DNA of 12,305 bases, taken from Pseudomonadota bacterium (GTDB lineage: Bacteria; Pseudomonadota; Gammaproteobacteria; GCA-001735895). The stretch is from the NCBI GenBank assembly GCA_022545625.1, contig JACZQS010000032.1, positions 1 through 12,305 on the forward strand. Reading direction: 5' to 3'. The translations under genes and the position numbers were made by a program. The notes below the pieces were generated by a model. It did not search any database, was not told where the DNA came from, and was given only the letters and a program-made list of their open reading frames with translations. Within the stretch, counting starts at the first letter, position 1. Every line of letters begins with the position of its first letter. This document shows positions 1 through 8,083 of this stretch, in pieces.

Positions 1-414
1 CTGGATATGCCACAGGTTTGCGACAAATATACGCAAAGGGAAGCACGTCGCAGGATTTCGGATGGCAAAATAGTAATATGTGCCGCTGGAACGGGAAGTC
101 CTTATTTTACTACCGACACAGGTGCCAGCCTCAGAGCTATCGAAATTAACGCGGATTTGATGATCAAGGCAACCAAGGTCGATGGAATCTATGATAAGGA
201 CCCTGTGAAACACCATGATGCAGTCAAATTTGATCAACTGAGTTATGATGAGGCTATCGAAAAACGTCTGGCAGTTATGGATGTTGCAGCAATGATAATG
301 TGTAACGATAATTCTTTAAAAATGGTGGTTTGCAACATCAATAAACCCGGCCTACTACTGGATATTGCAAAAGGCAGGAAGGTTGGCACTCAAGTTTCAC
401 CTGTTGAGGCGTAA
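1..414 (+). CDS. pyrH: UMP kinase, C-terminal part (5' end outside window)
   Basis: UMP kinase phosphorylates UMP to UDP with ATP in the cytoplasm, in pyrimidine nucleotide synthesis. The reading frame is open from base 1, so the gene begins upstream; about 137 residues are visible, somewhat more than half of the roughly 240-residue bacterial enzyme. The Met codon at base 7 is internal and should not be taken as the start. Recognisable amino-acid-kinase features are [10 protein letters not shown] (nucleotide-binding region, GTGNPFFTTD in E. coli), [12 protein letters not shown], the helix containing [10 protein letters not shown] and the terminal NINKPG and GTQV segments. The gene ends two bases before frr, matching the conserved pyrH-frr pair. 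Recognition rests on motif match and synteny and is secure. Confidence 0.97.
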   Translation: MDMPQVCDKYTQREARRRISDGKIVICAAGTGSPYFTTDTGASLRAIEINADLMIKATKVDGIYDKDPVKHHDAVKFDQLSYDEAIEKRLAVMDVAAMIMCNDNSLKMVVCNINKPGLLLDIAKGRKVGTQVSPVEA

Positions 415-416
415 AA

Positions 417-974
417 ATGGTTAACGATATAAAACAGGAAGCCCTGACGCGAATGAATAAAAGCATCGAAGCGTTTAGAGCAGAACTTTTAAAAATCAGA
501 ACCGGCAGAGCCCATGTCAGCCTGCTGAACCATATCACGGTTGATTTCTACGGCAGCGAAGTTCCGATAGGCCAGGCAGCCAATTTAACGGTTGAAGATG
601 CCCGCACGCTGGCGGTCACGCCCTGGGACAAGAGTATGGTGCCGGTGATCGAGAAGGCGATTATGAGCTCGGATCTGGGTTTGAACCCATCGACCGCGGG
701 AGCCGTAATTCGTGTGGCGATGCCTCCCTTGACCGAGGAACGACGTCGAGAGTTGGTCAAGGTAGTACGCGAGCTTGCTGAAAATGCGCGGATTGCTGTA
801 CGCAATATACGGCGTGATGCCAATAATGAATTAAAGTCCCTGTTGAAAGACAAGGATATATCTGAGGATGAAGATCATAAAGGCCAGGAGTTGGTGCAAC
901 AGGTTACCAATCAATCTACTGACGAAATTGAAGCCGCGCTACAAACCAAAGAAAAAGAGTTAATGGAAATATAG
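417..974 (+). CDS. frr: Ribosome recycling factor
   Basis: The ribosome recycling factor works with EF-G to split the post-termination ribosome. The 185 residues equal the E. coli length. Visible signatures are KIRTGRA (residues 26-32), TPWDKSM (68-74), [11 protein letters not shown] (103-113) and the helix with Arg129 and Arg132, which fall at the same numbers as the functionally important arginines of E. coli RRF. The ATG lies two bases after the pyrH stop and is preceded by GAGG at 406-409, seven bases upstream, inside the end of pyrH. The two genes are therefore probably cotranscribed and translationally linked. Nothing in the protein looks unusual. Confidence 0.98.
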   Translation: MVNDIKQEALTRMNKSIEAFRAELLKIRTGRAHVSLLNHITVDFYGSEVPIGQAANLTVEDARTLAVTPWDKSMVPVIEKAIMSSDLGLNPSTAGAVIRVAMPPLTEERRRELVKVVRELAENARIAVRNIRRDANNELKSLLKDKDISEDEDHKGQELVQQVTNQSTDEIEAALQTKEKELMEI

Positions 975-990
975 CTGCTGTTAACTTGCG

Positions 991-1731
991 ATGAAGTCAA
1001 CTGTCACTGAAGAGGATACCGTACCTCAACATGTTTGCATCATTATGGACGGAAACGGCAGGTGGGCTAAAAAACGCCTGATGCCAAGAACCTTTGGGCA
1101 TCGTAAGGGTGTCGAAATTACCCGCAGATCCATCGAATTTTTTGCCAGGGCAGGGGTGAAGTATTTAACCCTGTTTGCCTTTAGTAGCGAAAACTGGAAT
1201 CGGCCACAGGACGAGGTTAGCACGCTGATGGAGCTGTTCATTCAATCGCTGAAAGAAAACAGCGCCGAGCTAAATGATAAGAATATCCGGATTCGATTTA
1301 TCGGTGACCGCGAGGCGTTCCCACAGGCACTGCAGGACCAGATCGCTGAATCGGAAGCCCTGACCGCAGATAAACATTTAATGAAATTGAATATTGCTGC
1401 CAATTACGGTGGGCAATGGGATATTTTGAATGCGGTGAAAACCATTGCAAGCAGAGTGACCAAAGGTGAATTGACGGTTAAGCAAATCGATCAGCAGTTG
1501 GTTGCGTCGGCCTTGTCGCTGGCGGATACACCTGATCCGGATTTGTTTATCCGTACCGGTGGTGAACAGCGAGTCAGCAATTTTCTACTCTGGCAACTGG
1601 CCTATACTGAATTATATTTTACCGAAGTGTTATGGCCCGATTTTTCCGAACAGGAAATGCAAAAAGCATTAACTGTCTATTCGCGCAGACAGCGTCGCTA
1701 CGGCAAAACACTCGAGCAGATGGAAACCTAG
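991..1731 (+). CDS. uppS: Undecaprenyl diphosphate synthase (cis-prenyltransferase)
   Basis: This enzyme condenses farnesyl diphosphate with eight isopentenyl diphosphates to make the C55 lipid carrier for peptidoglycan and O-antigen. The 246-residue length is usual. Cis-prenyltransferase motifs are in order: IIMDGNGRWAKKR, with catalytic Asp20; GHRKG (36-40); FAFSSENWNRP (62-72); NIAANYGGQWD (134-144); and IRTGGEQRVSNFLLWQ (187-202), followed by Glu207 and the WPDF segment. The ATG is 16 bases after frr with no clear Shine-Dalgarno sequence, but no other in-frame start would keep the catalytic Asp motif near the N-terminus. Order frr-uppS-cdsA-dxr matches Pseudomonas rather than E. coli. Confidence 0.97.
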   Translation: MKSTVTEEDTVPQHVCIIMDGNGRWAKKRLMPRTFGHRKGVEITRRSIEFFARAGVKYLTLFAFSSENWNRPQDEVSTLMELFIQSLKENSAELNDKNIRIRFIGDREAFPQALQDQIAESEALTADKHLMKLNIAANYGGQWDILNAVKTIASRVTKGELTVKQIDQQLVASALSLADTPDPDLFIRTGGEQRVSNFLLWQLAYTELYFTEVLWPDFSEQEMQKALTVYSRRQRRYGKTLEQMET

Positions 1732-1738
1732 GCCAGGC

Positions 1739-2560
1739 ATGCTGAAGCAACGCGTAATCACCGCACTGGCGTTGGCCAGTGTAGTTATCGGTTCTATTTT
1801 GTTAGCCGATCATCGTTGGGTGGTCGTGTTATTTGCAGTGGTGCTATTTGCTGCCAGTTATGAATTAATCCAGCTGACAATAAAACCAGGATTAACCATT
1901 GCTGTGGTATTTGCAACGATGGTCGCTTACCTGTTCTGGGTCTCGAGTGACACTTCTGGAATACGGGTCAATTTTTACCAGTCGTATACCGGATTATTGT
2001 TATGGGTCGCGATTTTCGGCTTTTTAATGCGTTACCGTTTTTCCGGGCTATGGTCCCTGCCGGTGCGGGTCTTTCATTTATTACTGGGTATCTCGTTGCT
2101 TTGGATTTGCGTGCATGGATTGGTATTTGTGCACCTGCATTTTAAACTGGGTGGCTGGATACTGCTGTATCTTTTATCGCTGGTATGGGTGGCTGATATC
2201 GGGGCTTATTTTAGTGGCCGTAGGTTCGGCAAGCACAAGCTTGCACCAGGTATTAGCCCCAGCAAGACCTGGGAAGGAGTCGCGGGTGGTATAATTCTGA
2301 ATACTGGCTGGATATTAATCGTATTTCTGATCAGCAGCGGTTGGGATATTGCAATCTGGCAGTTTTTATTAATCGGCCTTGTTACTTCGATCATTTCCGT
2401 GGTCGGCGATCTCTACGAGAGTATATTGAAACGCGAAGCATCGGTAAAAGACAGTGGTAAATTGCTACCGGGGCACGGCGGCGTGCTCGATCGGATCGAT
2501 AGTGTGGTTGCAGCAACGCCGGTATTTGTCATTGGACTGTATGTCGTGGGTGCTGTGTAG
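1739..2560 (+). CDS. cdsA: Phosphatidate cytidylyltransferase (CDP-diglyceride synthase)
   Basis: CdsA is an inner-membrane enzyme converting phosphatidic acid and CTP to CDP-diacylglycerol, the precursor of phosphatidylethanolamine, phosphatidylglycerol and cardiolipin. The 273-residue protein is strongly hydrophobic, with about eight membrane-spanning stretches by eye. The diagnostic signature lies at residues 228-254: Ser228, Lys231-Arg232, Lys237-Asp238, Gly245-His246-Gly247-Gly248 and Asp251-Arg252, ending in Asp254. The other family motif, SPSKTWEG, is at 173-180. The ATG is seven bases after uppS with a weak AGG at 1730-1732 that overlaps the uppS stop. The stop codon directly abuts the dxr start. 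Confidence 0.97.
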   Translation: MLKQRVITALALASVVIGSILLADHRWVVVLFAVVLFAASYELIQLTIKPGLTIAVVFATMVAYLFWVSSDTSGIRVNFYQSYTGLLLWVAIFGFLMRYRFSGLWSLPVRVFHLLLGISLLWICVHGLVFVHLHFKLGGWILLYLLSLVWVADIGAYFSGRRFGKHKLAPGISPSKTWEGVAGGIILNTGWILIVFLISSGWDIAIWQFLLIGLVTSIISVVGDLYESILKREASVKDSGKLLPGHGGVLDRIDSVVAATPVFVIGLYVVGAV

Positions 2561-3745
2561 ATGAAGCAGGTCACCATCCTCGGTGCCACCGGCTCGATCG
2601 GTTCCAGCACATTGGACGTTATTAGCAGCCACCCGGACAAGTACGGGTTATACGCACTGACTGCCAATAAGAATGTCGAGCAAATGGCGAAAATTTGCCG
2701 GAGTCATCGACCTCGTTACGCAGTAATGGGCGACCAGCAAACGGCTGCACAGCTTGAGAAAATATTGTCCAGTAGCTGCGCTACCAAGATCCTAAGCGGG
2801 GCTGCTGAATTGGAGCGGGTAGCTTCGGATTCAGAGGTCGATATAGTCATGGCCGCTATTGTCGGCGCAATTGGTTTAATGCCGACACTGGCAGCGGTGC
2901 GGGCCGGTAAGCGGGTCTTGCTGGCAAACAAGGAATCGCTGGTGATGGCCGGTTCTTTATTTATGGCTGAGATCGCAAGACACGGCGCCGAACTGATTCC
3001 AGTCGATAGTGAACATAATGCTGTTTTTCAGTGCTTGCCGATGGGATTTTCTACTGGACTAAACGAAAAAGGTGTCACCAAAATACTGCTCACTGGTTCT
3101 GGTGGCCCATTTCGTGAATTGCCCCTGGTCGATTTTGAACTGATTACCCCTCAACAGGCAGTAGCCCACCCTAACTGGGATATGGGCCCCAAAATTTCAG
3201 TCGACTCTGCCACCATGATGAATAAAGGTCTCGAGCTAATCGAAGCATGCTGGTTATTCGGGATTGACGAAGCCGATGTCGAAATCCTGCTGCATAAGCA
3301 AAGTATCATTCATTCGATGGTGGCTTATAATGATGGTTCAGTATTGGCGCAAATGGGTAATCCCGACATGCGCACACCGATTGCCAATGCGCTGGCGTGG
3401 CCGCAACGAATAACCAGTGGAGTTGAGCCATTGGACTTGTTGCAGGTGGGCCAGCTGGATTTCCAGGTTGTCGATGAAAATCGGTATCCTTGCCTGCCTC
3501 TTGCGCGTGAGGCATTCAGACAAGGGGGTACCAGCATGGCAATACTGAACGCGGCAAACGAAGTAGCGGTAGAGAATTTTTTAAATCATCGAATCAAATT
3601 TACCGAGATAGCCAAATTGGTCGAAGCAACCCTTCTACACATAGATTCAAACAGTGCGAAATCCCTCGAGGTCATCCTCGCCGATGATGCCCGAGCCAGA
3701 AATTATGTGAATCAGCAACTTGTCCAATCCAACGCGAGAAACTAA
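2561..3745 (+). CDS. dxr: 1-deoxy-D-xylulose 5-phosphate reductoisomerase
   Basis: Dxr catalyses the first committed step of the MEP isoprenoid pathway, converting DXP to 2-C-methyl-D-erythritol 4-phosphate with NADPH and a divalent metal; it is the fosmidomycin target. The 394 residues compare with 398 in E. coli. Motifs visible are GATGSIG (8-14, NADPH binding), [11 protein letters not shown] (121-131), VDSEHNA with metal ligands Asp149 and Glu151, GSGGPFR (179-185), HPNWDMG (203-209, active-site loop), and Asn221, Lys222 and Glu225 (third metal ligand) in the [10 protein letters not shown] stretch. At 245-248 the sequence reads HKQS where HPQS is usual, a minor substitution. The ATG immediately follows the cdsA stop with zero spacing, suggesting coupled translation. 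Confidence 0.98.
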   Translation: MKQVTILGATGSIGSSTLDVISSHPDKYGLYALTANKNVEQMAKICRSHRPRYAVMGDQQTAAQLEKILSSSCATKILSGAAELERVASDSEVDIVMAAIVGAIGLMPTLAAVRAGKRVLLANKESLVMAGSLFMAEIARHGAELIPVDSEHNAVFQCLPMGFSTGLNEKGVTKILLTGSGGPFRELPLVDFELITPQQAVAHPNWDMGPKISVDSATMMNKGLELIEACWLFGIDEADVEILLHKQSIIHSMVAYNDGSVLAQMGNPDMRTPIANALAWPQRITSGVEPLDLLQVGQLDFQVVDENRYPCLPLAREAFRQGGTSMAILNAANEVAVENFLNHRIKFTEIAKLVEATLLHIDSNSAKSLEVILADDARARNYVNQQLVQSNARN

Positions 3746-3747
3746 CC

Positions 3748-5127
3748 GTGGACTACCTCTCTATCATTTATAGTGTGCTCGCCTTTATTGTAGCCATTGG
3801 TGTACTGGTGACGATTCATGAATTCGGCCACTTCTGGGTGGCGCGTAAGATGGGCGTCAAGGTTTTACGATTTTCGGTCGGTTTCGGCAAACCGCTGTGG
3901 ACAAGAAAAGCAGGCGACGACGAGACTGAATATGTTATCGCCTGTATTCCGCTGGGCGGTTACGTGAAAATGCTGGACGAGCGCGAGGGGGAAGTAGCGG
4001 AAGCCGATCTCGACCGGGCGTTTAACCGCAAAAATGTGTGGAAGCGATTCGCCATCGTCGCCGCAGGTCCAATGTTTAACTTTATCTTCGCTATTGTCGC
4101 CTATACGGCGATTTACCTCGTCGGTATCGATGGTATTAAACCGGTAATTGGTGAAGTGGGTGTTCCCAGTCCTGCCCATACAGCGGGTGTTAAGTTGCGG
4201 GACACTATTATGTCGATCAATGGAATCGATACACCCAGCTGGGAAAAGGCCAGATTCACCTTGCTCGAAGAGTCAGTTGATCGTGGCGTCATCACGCTGG
4301 TTGTGCAGGGCCTGGACAAGCAGATCAGTGATAAGAATCTCGATATTAGCGGCTTGCGGTTACTGCAGGATGAGCAAATTGATTTGATGGGTGAACTCGG
4401 GCTTTCGATGTGGCGGCCCGACATCCCCCCGGTGATTGCCGAAGTAATACCGGGTGGCGCAGCGGCGGCATCGGGGTTGTTGGCAGAAGATCGAATATTT
4501 TCCATCAATGCTGAGAAGATCATTAGTGCCAGGCATTGGGTCGATATGATCCGCGCAAACCCTGATAATGATCTCGTACTGGTCGTATTGCGTGATGGGC
4601 GGAAAGTTTCCTTAAAGTTACGTCCGGCCAGGCAGGAGGAAAAGGGAATTGAGTATGGCTTCATCGGGGTTAAGAACCGCATTGAAATTCCGATAGAAAT
4701 TCGTCGCGAAATGGAAGTAACCGAGCGATACGGGCCGATTGGGGCACTCAATGCGGCGCTGGATAAAACCTGGCGTATGTCGTGGCTAACCTTAAAAGTT
4801 CTGGGTAAACTAATTGTTGGCGAGGCCAGTGTCAAAAACCTGAGCGGGCCTATTACGATTGCTAGATACGCGGGTATTTCCGCACAGATTGGGCTAAGAC
4901 AGTTTCTTGGATTTCTCGCCATTATCAGTATTAGTCTGGGTGTATTGAATCTACTGCCGATTCCGGTGCTTGATGGCGGACATCTGTTCTACTACCTGAT
5001 TGAAATGATCAAGGGAAGTCCTGTATCGGAAATGACGGAGCTGGTTGGACAAAAAATTGGCATGGCCCTGTTGCTAGGGCTAATGTCGGTTGCTATCTAT
5101 AATGACCTGATTCGCCTGGTGGAATAA
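3748..5127 (+). CDS. rseP: RIP zinc metalloprotease RseP, GTG start
   Basis: RseP is the inner-membrane site-2 protease that cuts anti-sigma factor RseA (MucA in Pseudomonas) after DegS, releasing sigma-E during envelope stress. It also clears remnant signal peptides. The protein is 459 residues (about 450 in E. coli). Zinc motif HEFGH is at 24-28 in the first membrane segment. The second active-site motif NLLPIPVLDGGHL begins at residue 401, with Asp409 as the remaining zinc ligand. Two PDZ domains lie between, at roughly 128-215 and 225-308. The start is GTG at 3748, two bases after dxr. The next in-frame Met (residue 35) would delete the active site, so GTG is required. The Shine-Dalgarno sequence is weak (GAG at 3736-3738). 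Confidence 0.96.
   Translation: MDYLSIIYSVLAFIVAIGVLVTIHEFGHFWVARKMGVKVLRFSVGFGKPLWTRKAGDDETEYVIACIPLGGYVKMLDEREGEVAEADLDRAFNRKNVWKRFAIVAAGPMFNFIFAIVAYTAIYLVGIDGIKPVIGEVGVPSPAHTAGVKLRDTIMSINGIDTPSWEKARFTLLEESVDRGVITLVVQGLDKQISDKNLDISGLRLLQDEQIDLMGELGLSMWRPDIPPVIAEVIPGGAAAASGLLAEDRIFSINAEKIISARHWVDMIRANPDNDLVLVVLRDGRKVSLKLRPARQEEKGIEYGFIGVKNRIEIPIEIRREMEVTERYGPIGALNAALDKTWRMSWLTLKVLGKLIVGEASVKNLSGPITIARYAGISAQIGLRQFLGFLAIISISLGVLNLLPIPVLDGGHLFYYLIEMIKGSPVSEMTELVGQKIGMALLLGLMSVAIYNDLIRLVE
5118..5123 (+). promoter_or_regulatory. Ribosome binding site supporting the TTG start of bamA
   Basis: GGTGGA lies six bases upstream of the TTG at 5130 and inside the last codons of rseP. It supports TTG initiation of bamA, since no ATG or GTG in that frame lies between the upstream stop at 5103-5105 and the signal peptide. 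The ATG at 5144 is in a different frame. Confidence 0.6.
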
Positions 5128-5129
5128 TT

Positions 5130-7439
5130 TTGAGAGTAGTTTTATGGGTCAGTGCGCTGGCGCTGTTATTTTTTGTACATGCTGCCAGGGCGGACAGCTT
5201 TACAGTAGATCATATCGAAGTAATCGGCGCTAAAAAAATAGCGGTTGGCACGGTACTTAATTATCTGCCAGTGAACGTCGGGGAAGAATTTGACGAAAAC
5301 CGTTCGCCAGAAATTATAAGGGCGTTATATGCAACCGGGTTTTTTCAGCATATCGAACTGCTCCGGGACGATAGCACCTTGATAGTCAGGGTGAAAGAGC
5401 GACCTTCCATTGCCGAAATCAGTATAGAGGGAAATAAGGAAATCAATGACGAGGCCCTGAATATGGCTCTCGATCAGATGGGAATGACCAGGGGTAAGAT
5501 ATTCAATGAGCTTTTATTGAATAAACTTGAGCTCGAGCTTCAGCAACTTTATTACTCGGTAGGCAAATACGCGGTAAAACTGAAGGCCGGATGGCGAAAA
5601 ATTGATGATGACCGAGTAGCCATCGATATTACCATATCGGAAGGCGAGCAAGCTTCAATACGCTCGATCAATATTACCGGAAATCGTATCTTTGATGAAG
5701 AAACGCTGCGTCAGAATTTCGAGCTGGAACCCGCTGACGACGGTTGGTTCGCCTCTGACAAGTACTCCAGCTCGAAATTGGCAGCCGACCTGGAAAATCT
5801 AAATTCTTTTTATTTGGACCAGGGTTATGCGCAGTTTAAGGTGAATTCGAAACAGGTGACGATTAGCCCTGATCGAAAAGACATTAATATCACTATCAAT
5901 ATCACCGAGGGTGAGCAGTTCACAATCAAGGATATAGACATGGCTGGAAATCTGGTAGTCGATAAGGCAGCACTGATGGCGCTGGTGCCTTTTCGTGAAG
6001 GCGAAATTTTTTCACGTAAGAAAATCGCCAGGGTCGTAAGCCTGATTACTAGGCGCCTCGGGGAAGAAGGATATGCTTTCGCTGAAGTGCAACCAATACC
6101 CGAAATTAATGAAGCAGACAAGACCGTAAGCCTGAAGTATTTAATAAAACCGGGTAAGAAAATGATGGTTCGATTCATTCATTTTATCGGCAATGAGGGT
6201 ACCCGGGATACTGTTTTACGACGAGAAATGCGTCAGCTGGAAAGCGAGCAGTATAGTGCTAGCAAGGTGGAGCGATCGCGTACTCGTTTGCAGCGTTTAA
6301 ATTATCTGGGCAGTGTTGATATCCAGACTGTTCGCGTCGAGGGGCACGATGACCAACTGGATCTGGAAATTTCAGTGACCGAAAGATTCTCTGGTAGTTT
6401 TCAGATTGGGCTTGGTTATTCACAGGTTCAAGGGGTAATTCTGAATATTGGGCTTACACACAATAATGTGTTTGGTTCCGGGAATACCGTCAGTGTCACC
6501 TTTGACAATTCGGCTTCATCCGAACGATACGGATTTCGTTATTTCAACCCTTACTATACGGCGGATGGCATTAGTCGCGGTTTTAACTTTAGTTTTACAG
6601 AAACCGACACCGCCGAAGACAATATTAGTAATTACCTGATCGATCGGATTTCTTTATCGATGGATTACGGGATTCCATTGTCCGAATTTGATACCTTCAG
6701 GGTTGATTTTGGTGTGGTAGAAAATAATGTCACGGTAACCTCACGGACTGCAGACGAGGTACTCCAGTTTATCATCGACAATAGCGATGATCCCGCATGT
6801 ATTATCGATCCGACTATCCCAGATTGTGCATCATACGTAAGTTTATTCAGCTCGATCAGTTTTTCTCACGATACCCGAAATCGACGAATATTTGCCAGGA
6901 CTGGTGCTTTGAATAGTATCAGTCTGAAGCTTTTCGTCGGTGACCTGGAATACTATAAAATTCGTTATGACCACAGGTCGGCGTTTCCGATTTCCGAGAA
7001 TGTCACCTATGCATTTAAAACACGTATCGGATTCGGTGATAGTTTCAAAGAAACCAGCGAGTTGCCATTTTTCGAAAAATTTTTCGCTGGTGGTGTTGGT
7101 TCTGTTCGAGGTTACGATAGAAATAGCCTGGGTCCTGTGGACAGTAGGGGAGATCCGTTCGGTGGTGATTTGCAGGTTATCCTGAACTCTGAGGTATTGT
7201 TTCCGGTAGAGGCGCTTGGCAGTTCAGAAACTTTTCGCCTTGGGGTATACTTCGACGCGGGCAACGTGTTTGCCAGTGCTGAAACATTTGACAGCGGTGA
7301 GTTAAGAACTTCGGTTGGCTTGTCGGCAAAATGGTTCTCGGTGATCGGCCCATTGGAATTCAGTTATGCTGTACCATTAAATGATCAACCCGGGGATGAT
7401 ATCCAGGAATTCCAGTTTGCGCTGGGCGCTACGTTTTAA
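5130..7439 (+). CDS. bamA: Outer membrane protein assembly factor BamA, TTG start
   Basis: BamA is the outer-membrane Omp85 insertase that folds beta-barrel proteins with the other Bam proteins. The 769-residue precursor (810 in E. coli) begins with a signal peptide of about 21 residues (Arg2, hydrophobic core, cleavage after ARA). Five POTRA domains follow at approximately 24-91, 92-172, 175-262, 265-343 and 346-420. The C-terminal barrel (about 421-769) has the conserved VRGY of loop 6 (659-662) and ends in the aromatic residue Phe769 typical of outer-membrane barrels. The loop-6 insertion after VRGY is much shorter than in E. coli, and a Cys pair (557 and 566) sits in an earlier extracellular loop. 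The TTG start is two bases after rseP and is the only reasonable one. Confidence 0.96.
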   Translation: MRVVLWVSALALLFFVHAARADSFTVDHIEVIGAKKIAVGTVLNYLPVNVGEEFDENRSPEIIRALYATGFFQHIELLRDDSTLIVRVKERPSIAEISIEGNKEINDEALNMALDQMGMTRGKIFNELLLNKLELELQQLYYSVGKYAVKLKAGWRKIDDDRVAIDITISEGEQASIRSINITGNRIFDEETLRQNFELEPADDGWFASDKYSSSKLAADLENLNSFYLDQGYAQFKVNSKQVTISPDRKDINITINITEGEQFTIKDIDMAGNLVVDKAALMALVPFREGEIFSRKKIARVVSLITRRLGEEGYAFAEVQPIPEINEADKTVSLKYLIKPGKKMMVRFIHFIGNEGTRDTVLRREMRQLESEQYSASKVERSRTRLQRLNYLGSVDIQTVRVEGHDDQLDLEISVTERFSGSFQIGLGYSQVQGVILNIGLTHNNVFGSGNTVSVTFDNSASSERYGFRYFNPYYTADGISRGFNFSFTETDTAEDNISNYLIDRISLSMDYGIPLSEFDTFRVDFGVVENNVTVTSRTADEVLQFIIDNSDDPACIIDPTIPDCASYVSLFSSISFSHDTRNRRIFARTGALNSISLKLFVGDLEYYKIRYDHRSAFPISENVTYAFKTRIGFGDSFKETSELPFFEKFFAGGVGSVRGYDRNSLGPVDSRGDPFGGDLQVILNSEVLFPVEALGSSETFRLGVYFDAGNVFASAETFDSGELRTSVGLSAKWFSVIGPLEFSYAVPLNDQPGDDIQEFQFALGATF

Positions 7440-7444
7440 AGAGG
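7438..7444 (+). promoter_or_regulatory. Ribosome binding site fixing the TTG start of skp
   Basis: AAAGAGG overlaps the bamA stop codon and ends five bases before the TTG at 7450. It is the strongest Shine-Dalgarno-like sequence near the skp 5' end and favours TTG at 7450 over the in-frame ATG at 7381 or 7396, which lie within bamA. Confidence 0.7.
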
Positions 7445-7449
7445 CTTTC

Positions 7450-7983
7450 TTGAACGCAATTGCTAGGTATACGATAATTCTGGCCCTGATGCTGATCAAC
7501 GGCACCGTCCTGGCGGAGAATCACTTTTATAAAATAGGCTTCGTTAACACCTCCCGGGTATTAAAGGAGGCCCCACAGGCTCGCCGGGTAGAAGAGCGTT
7601 TAAGGGGCGAGTTCGAACCACGCGAGGCTCAACTAAAGGAAAAACGGCAGGAAATCCTCGACATCGAAGATCAACTAAAGTCAATTGATAAACCAAGTAA
7701 TAGGACTTCACGCCGCAAACTTGAGCGTCAGATCAGGCTCAAAGTCAGTCAATTAAAATTTTTCGAACAGGAATTTCGCGAGGACCAGAATTTGCGCAGA
7801 AACGAAGAAATTCGCGAGCTACAACAGGTAATCGCACGCGTTCTGGAACAGCTCGGGGACAGCGGGAAATATGATTTAATTTTGACCGAAGGGGTCAGTT
7901 ACGTATCGGATCAGATTGATATCACAACAGAAATTATTGAAATGTTGAAGCTGCAATCCGAATCTGCCGAAACTATCCAGTAA
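7450..7983 (+). CDS. skp: Periplasmic chaperone Skp/OmpH family, TTG start
   Basis: Skp is a trimeric periplasmic chaperone that carries unfolded outer-membrane proteins from the Sec translocon to BamA. From the TTG at 7450 the product is 177 residues (161 in E. coli). It has a clean signal peptide: hydrophobic stretch at about 7-18 and probable cleavage after VLA, residue 22. The OmpH start KIGFVNTSRVLKEAPQA-like strand follows at 28-44. Next is a long, highly charged coiled-coil region (about 45-135) forming the tentacles, then the closing strand YDLILTEGVSYV (141-152) and DIT. The longer frame from ATG 7381 would bury the signal peptide behind 23 residues overlapping bamA and is unlikely. 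Position directly after bamA is the standard context. Confidence 0.93.
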   Translation: MNAIARYTIILALMLINGTVLAENHFYKIGFVNTSRVLKEAPQARRVEERLRGEFEPREAQLKEKRQEILDIEDQLKSIDKPSNRTSRRKLERQIRLKVSQLKFFEQEFREDQNLRRNEEIRELQQVIARVLEQLGDSGKYDLILTEGVSYVSDQIDITTEIIEMLKLQSESAETIQ

Positions 7984-8047
7984 CAGAAAAGCCCAGCACA
8001 CACGTTAGCCCCAAAGCCATTACTTAAAATTGGTTGTATCCAGCATT

Positions 8048-8083
8048 ATGACCTTTAAGGAGCACGGTAGGCCAAAGACATGA
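8048..8083 (+). other. Possible 11-codon leader frame overlapping the lpxD start
   Basis: The 96-base skp-lpxD gap contains an ATG at 8048 opening an 11-residue frame ([11 protein letters not shown]). Its TGA stop at 8081-8083 overlaps the lpxD ATG at 8080-8082 as ATGA, the typical geometry for translational coupling. It has no good Shine-Dalgarno sequence of its own, and such a short frame can occur by chance. No convincing promoter or terminator was seen in the gap. Treat as a candidate only. Confidence 0.2.

Noticed and set aside
4113..4922. 269-codon open frame on the minus strand opposite rseP
   Set aside because: It is antisense to the well-conserved RseP PDZ and membrane regions; its product is Ser/Arg/Pro/Thr-rich without motifs, as expected of a shadow frame created by the codon bias of the real gene.
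7306..7330. GAACTT as a possible sigma-E -35 element for skp inside bamA
   Set aside because: No TCTGA-like -10 element occurs 16-17 bases downstream, and the match lies in conserved BamA coding sequence, so nothing beyond a six-base coincidence supports it.
8030..8060. Promoter for lpxD in the skp-lpxD gap (TTGGTT with CATTAT or CTTTAA)
   Set aside because: Candidate -35 and -10 hexamers either match poorly or have wrong spacing; no combination is convincing by eye.
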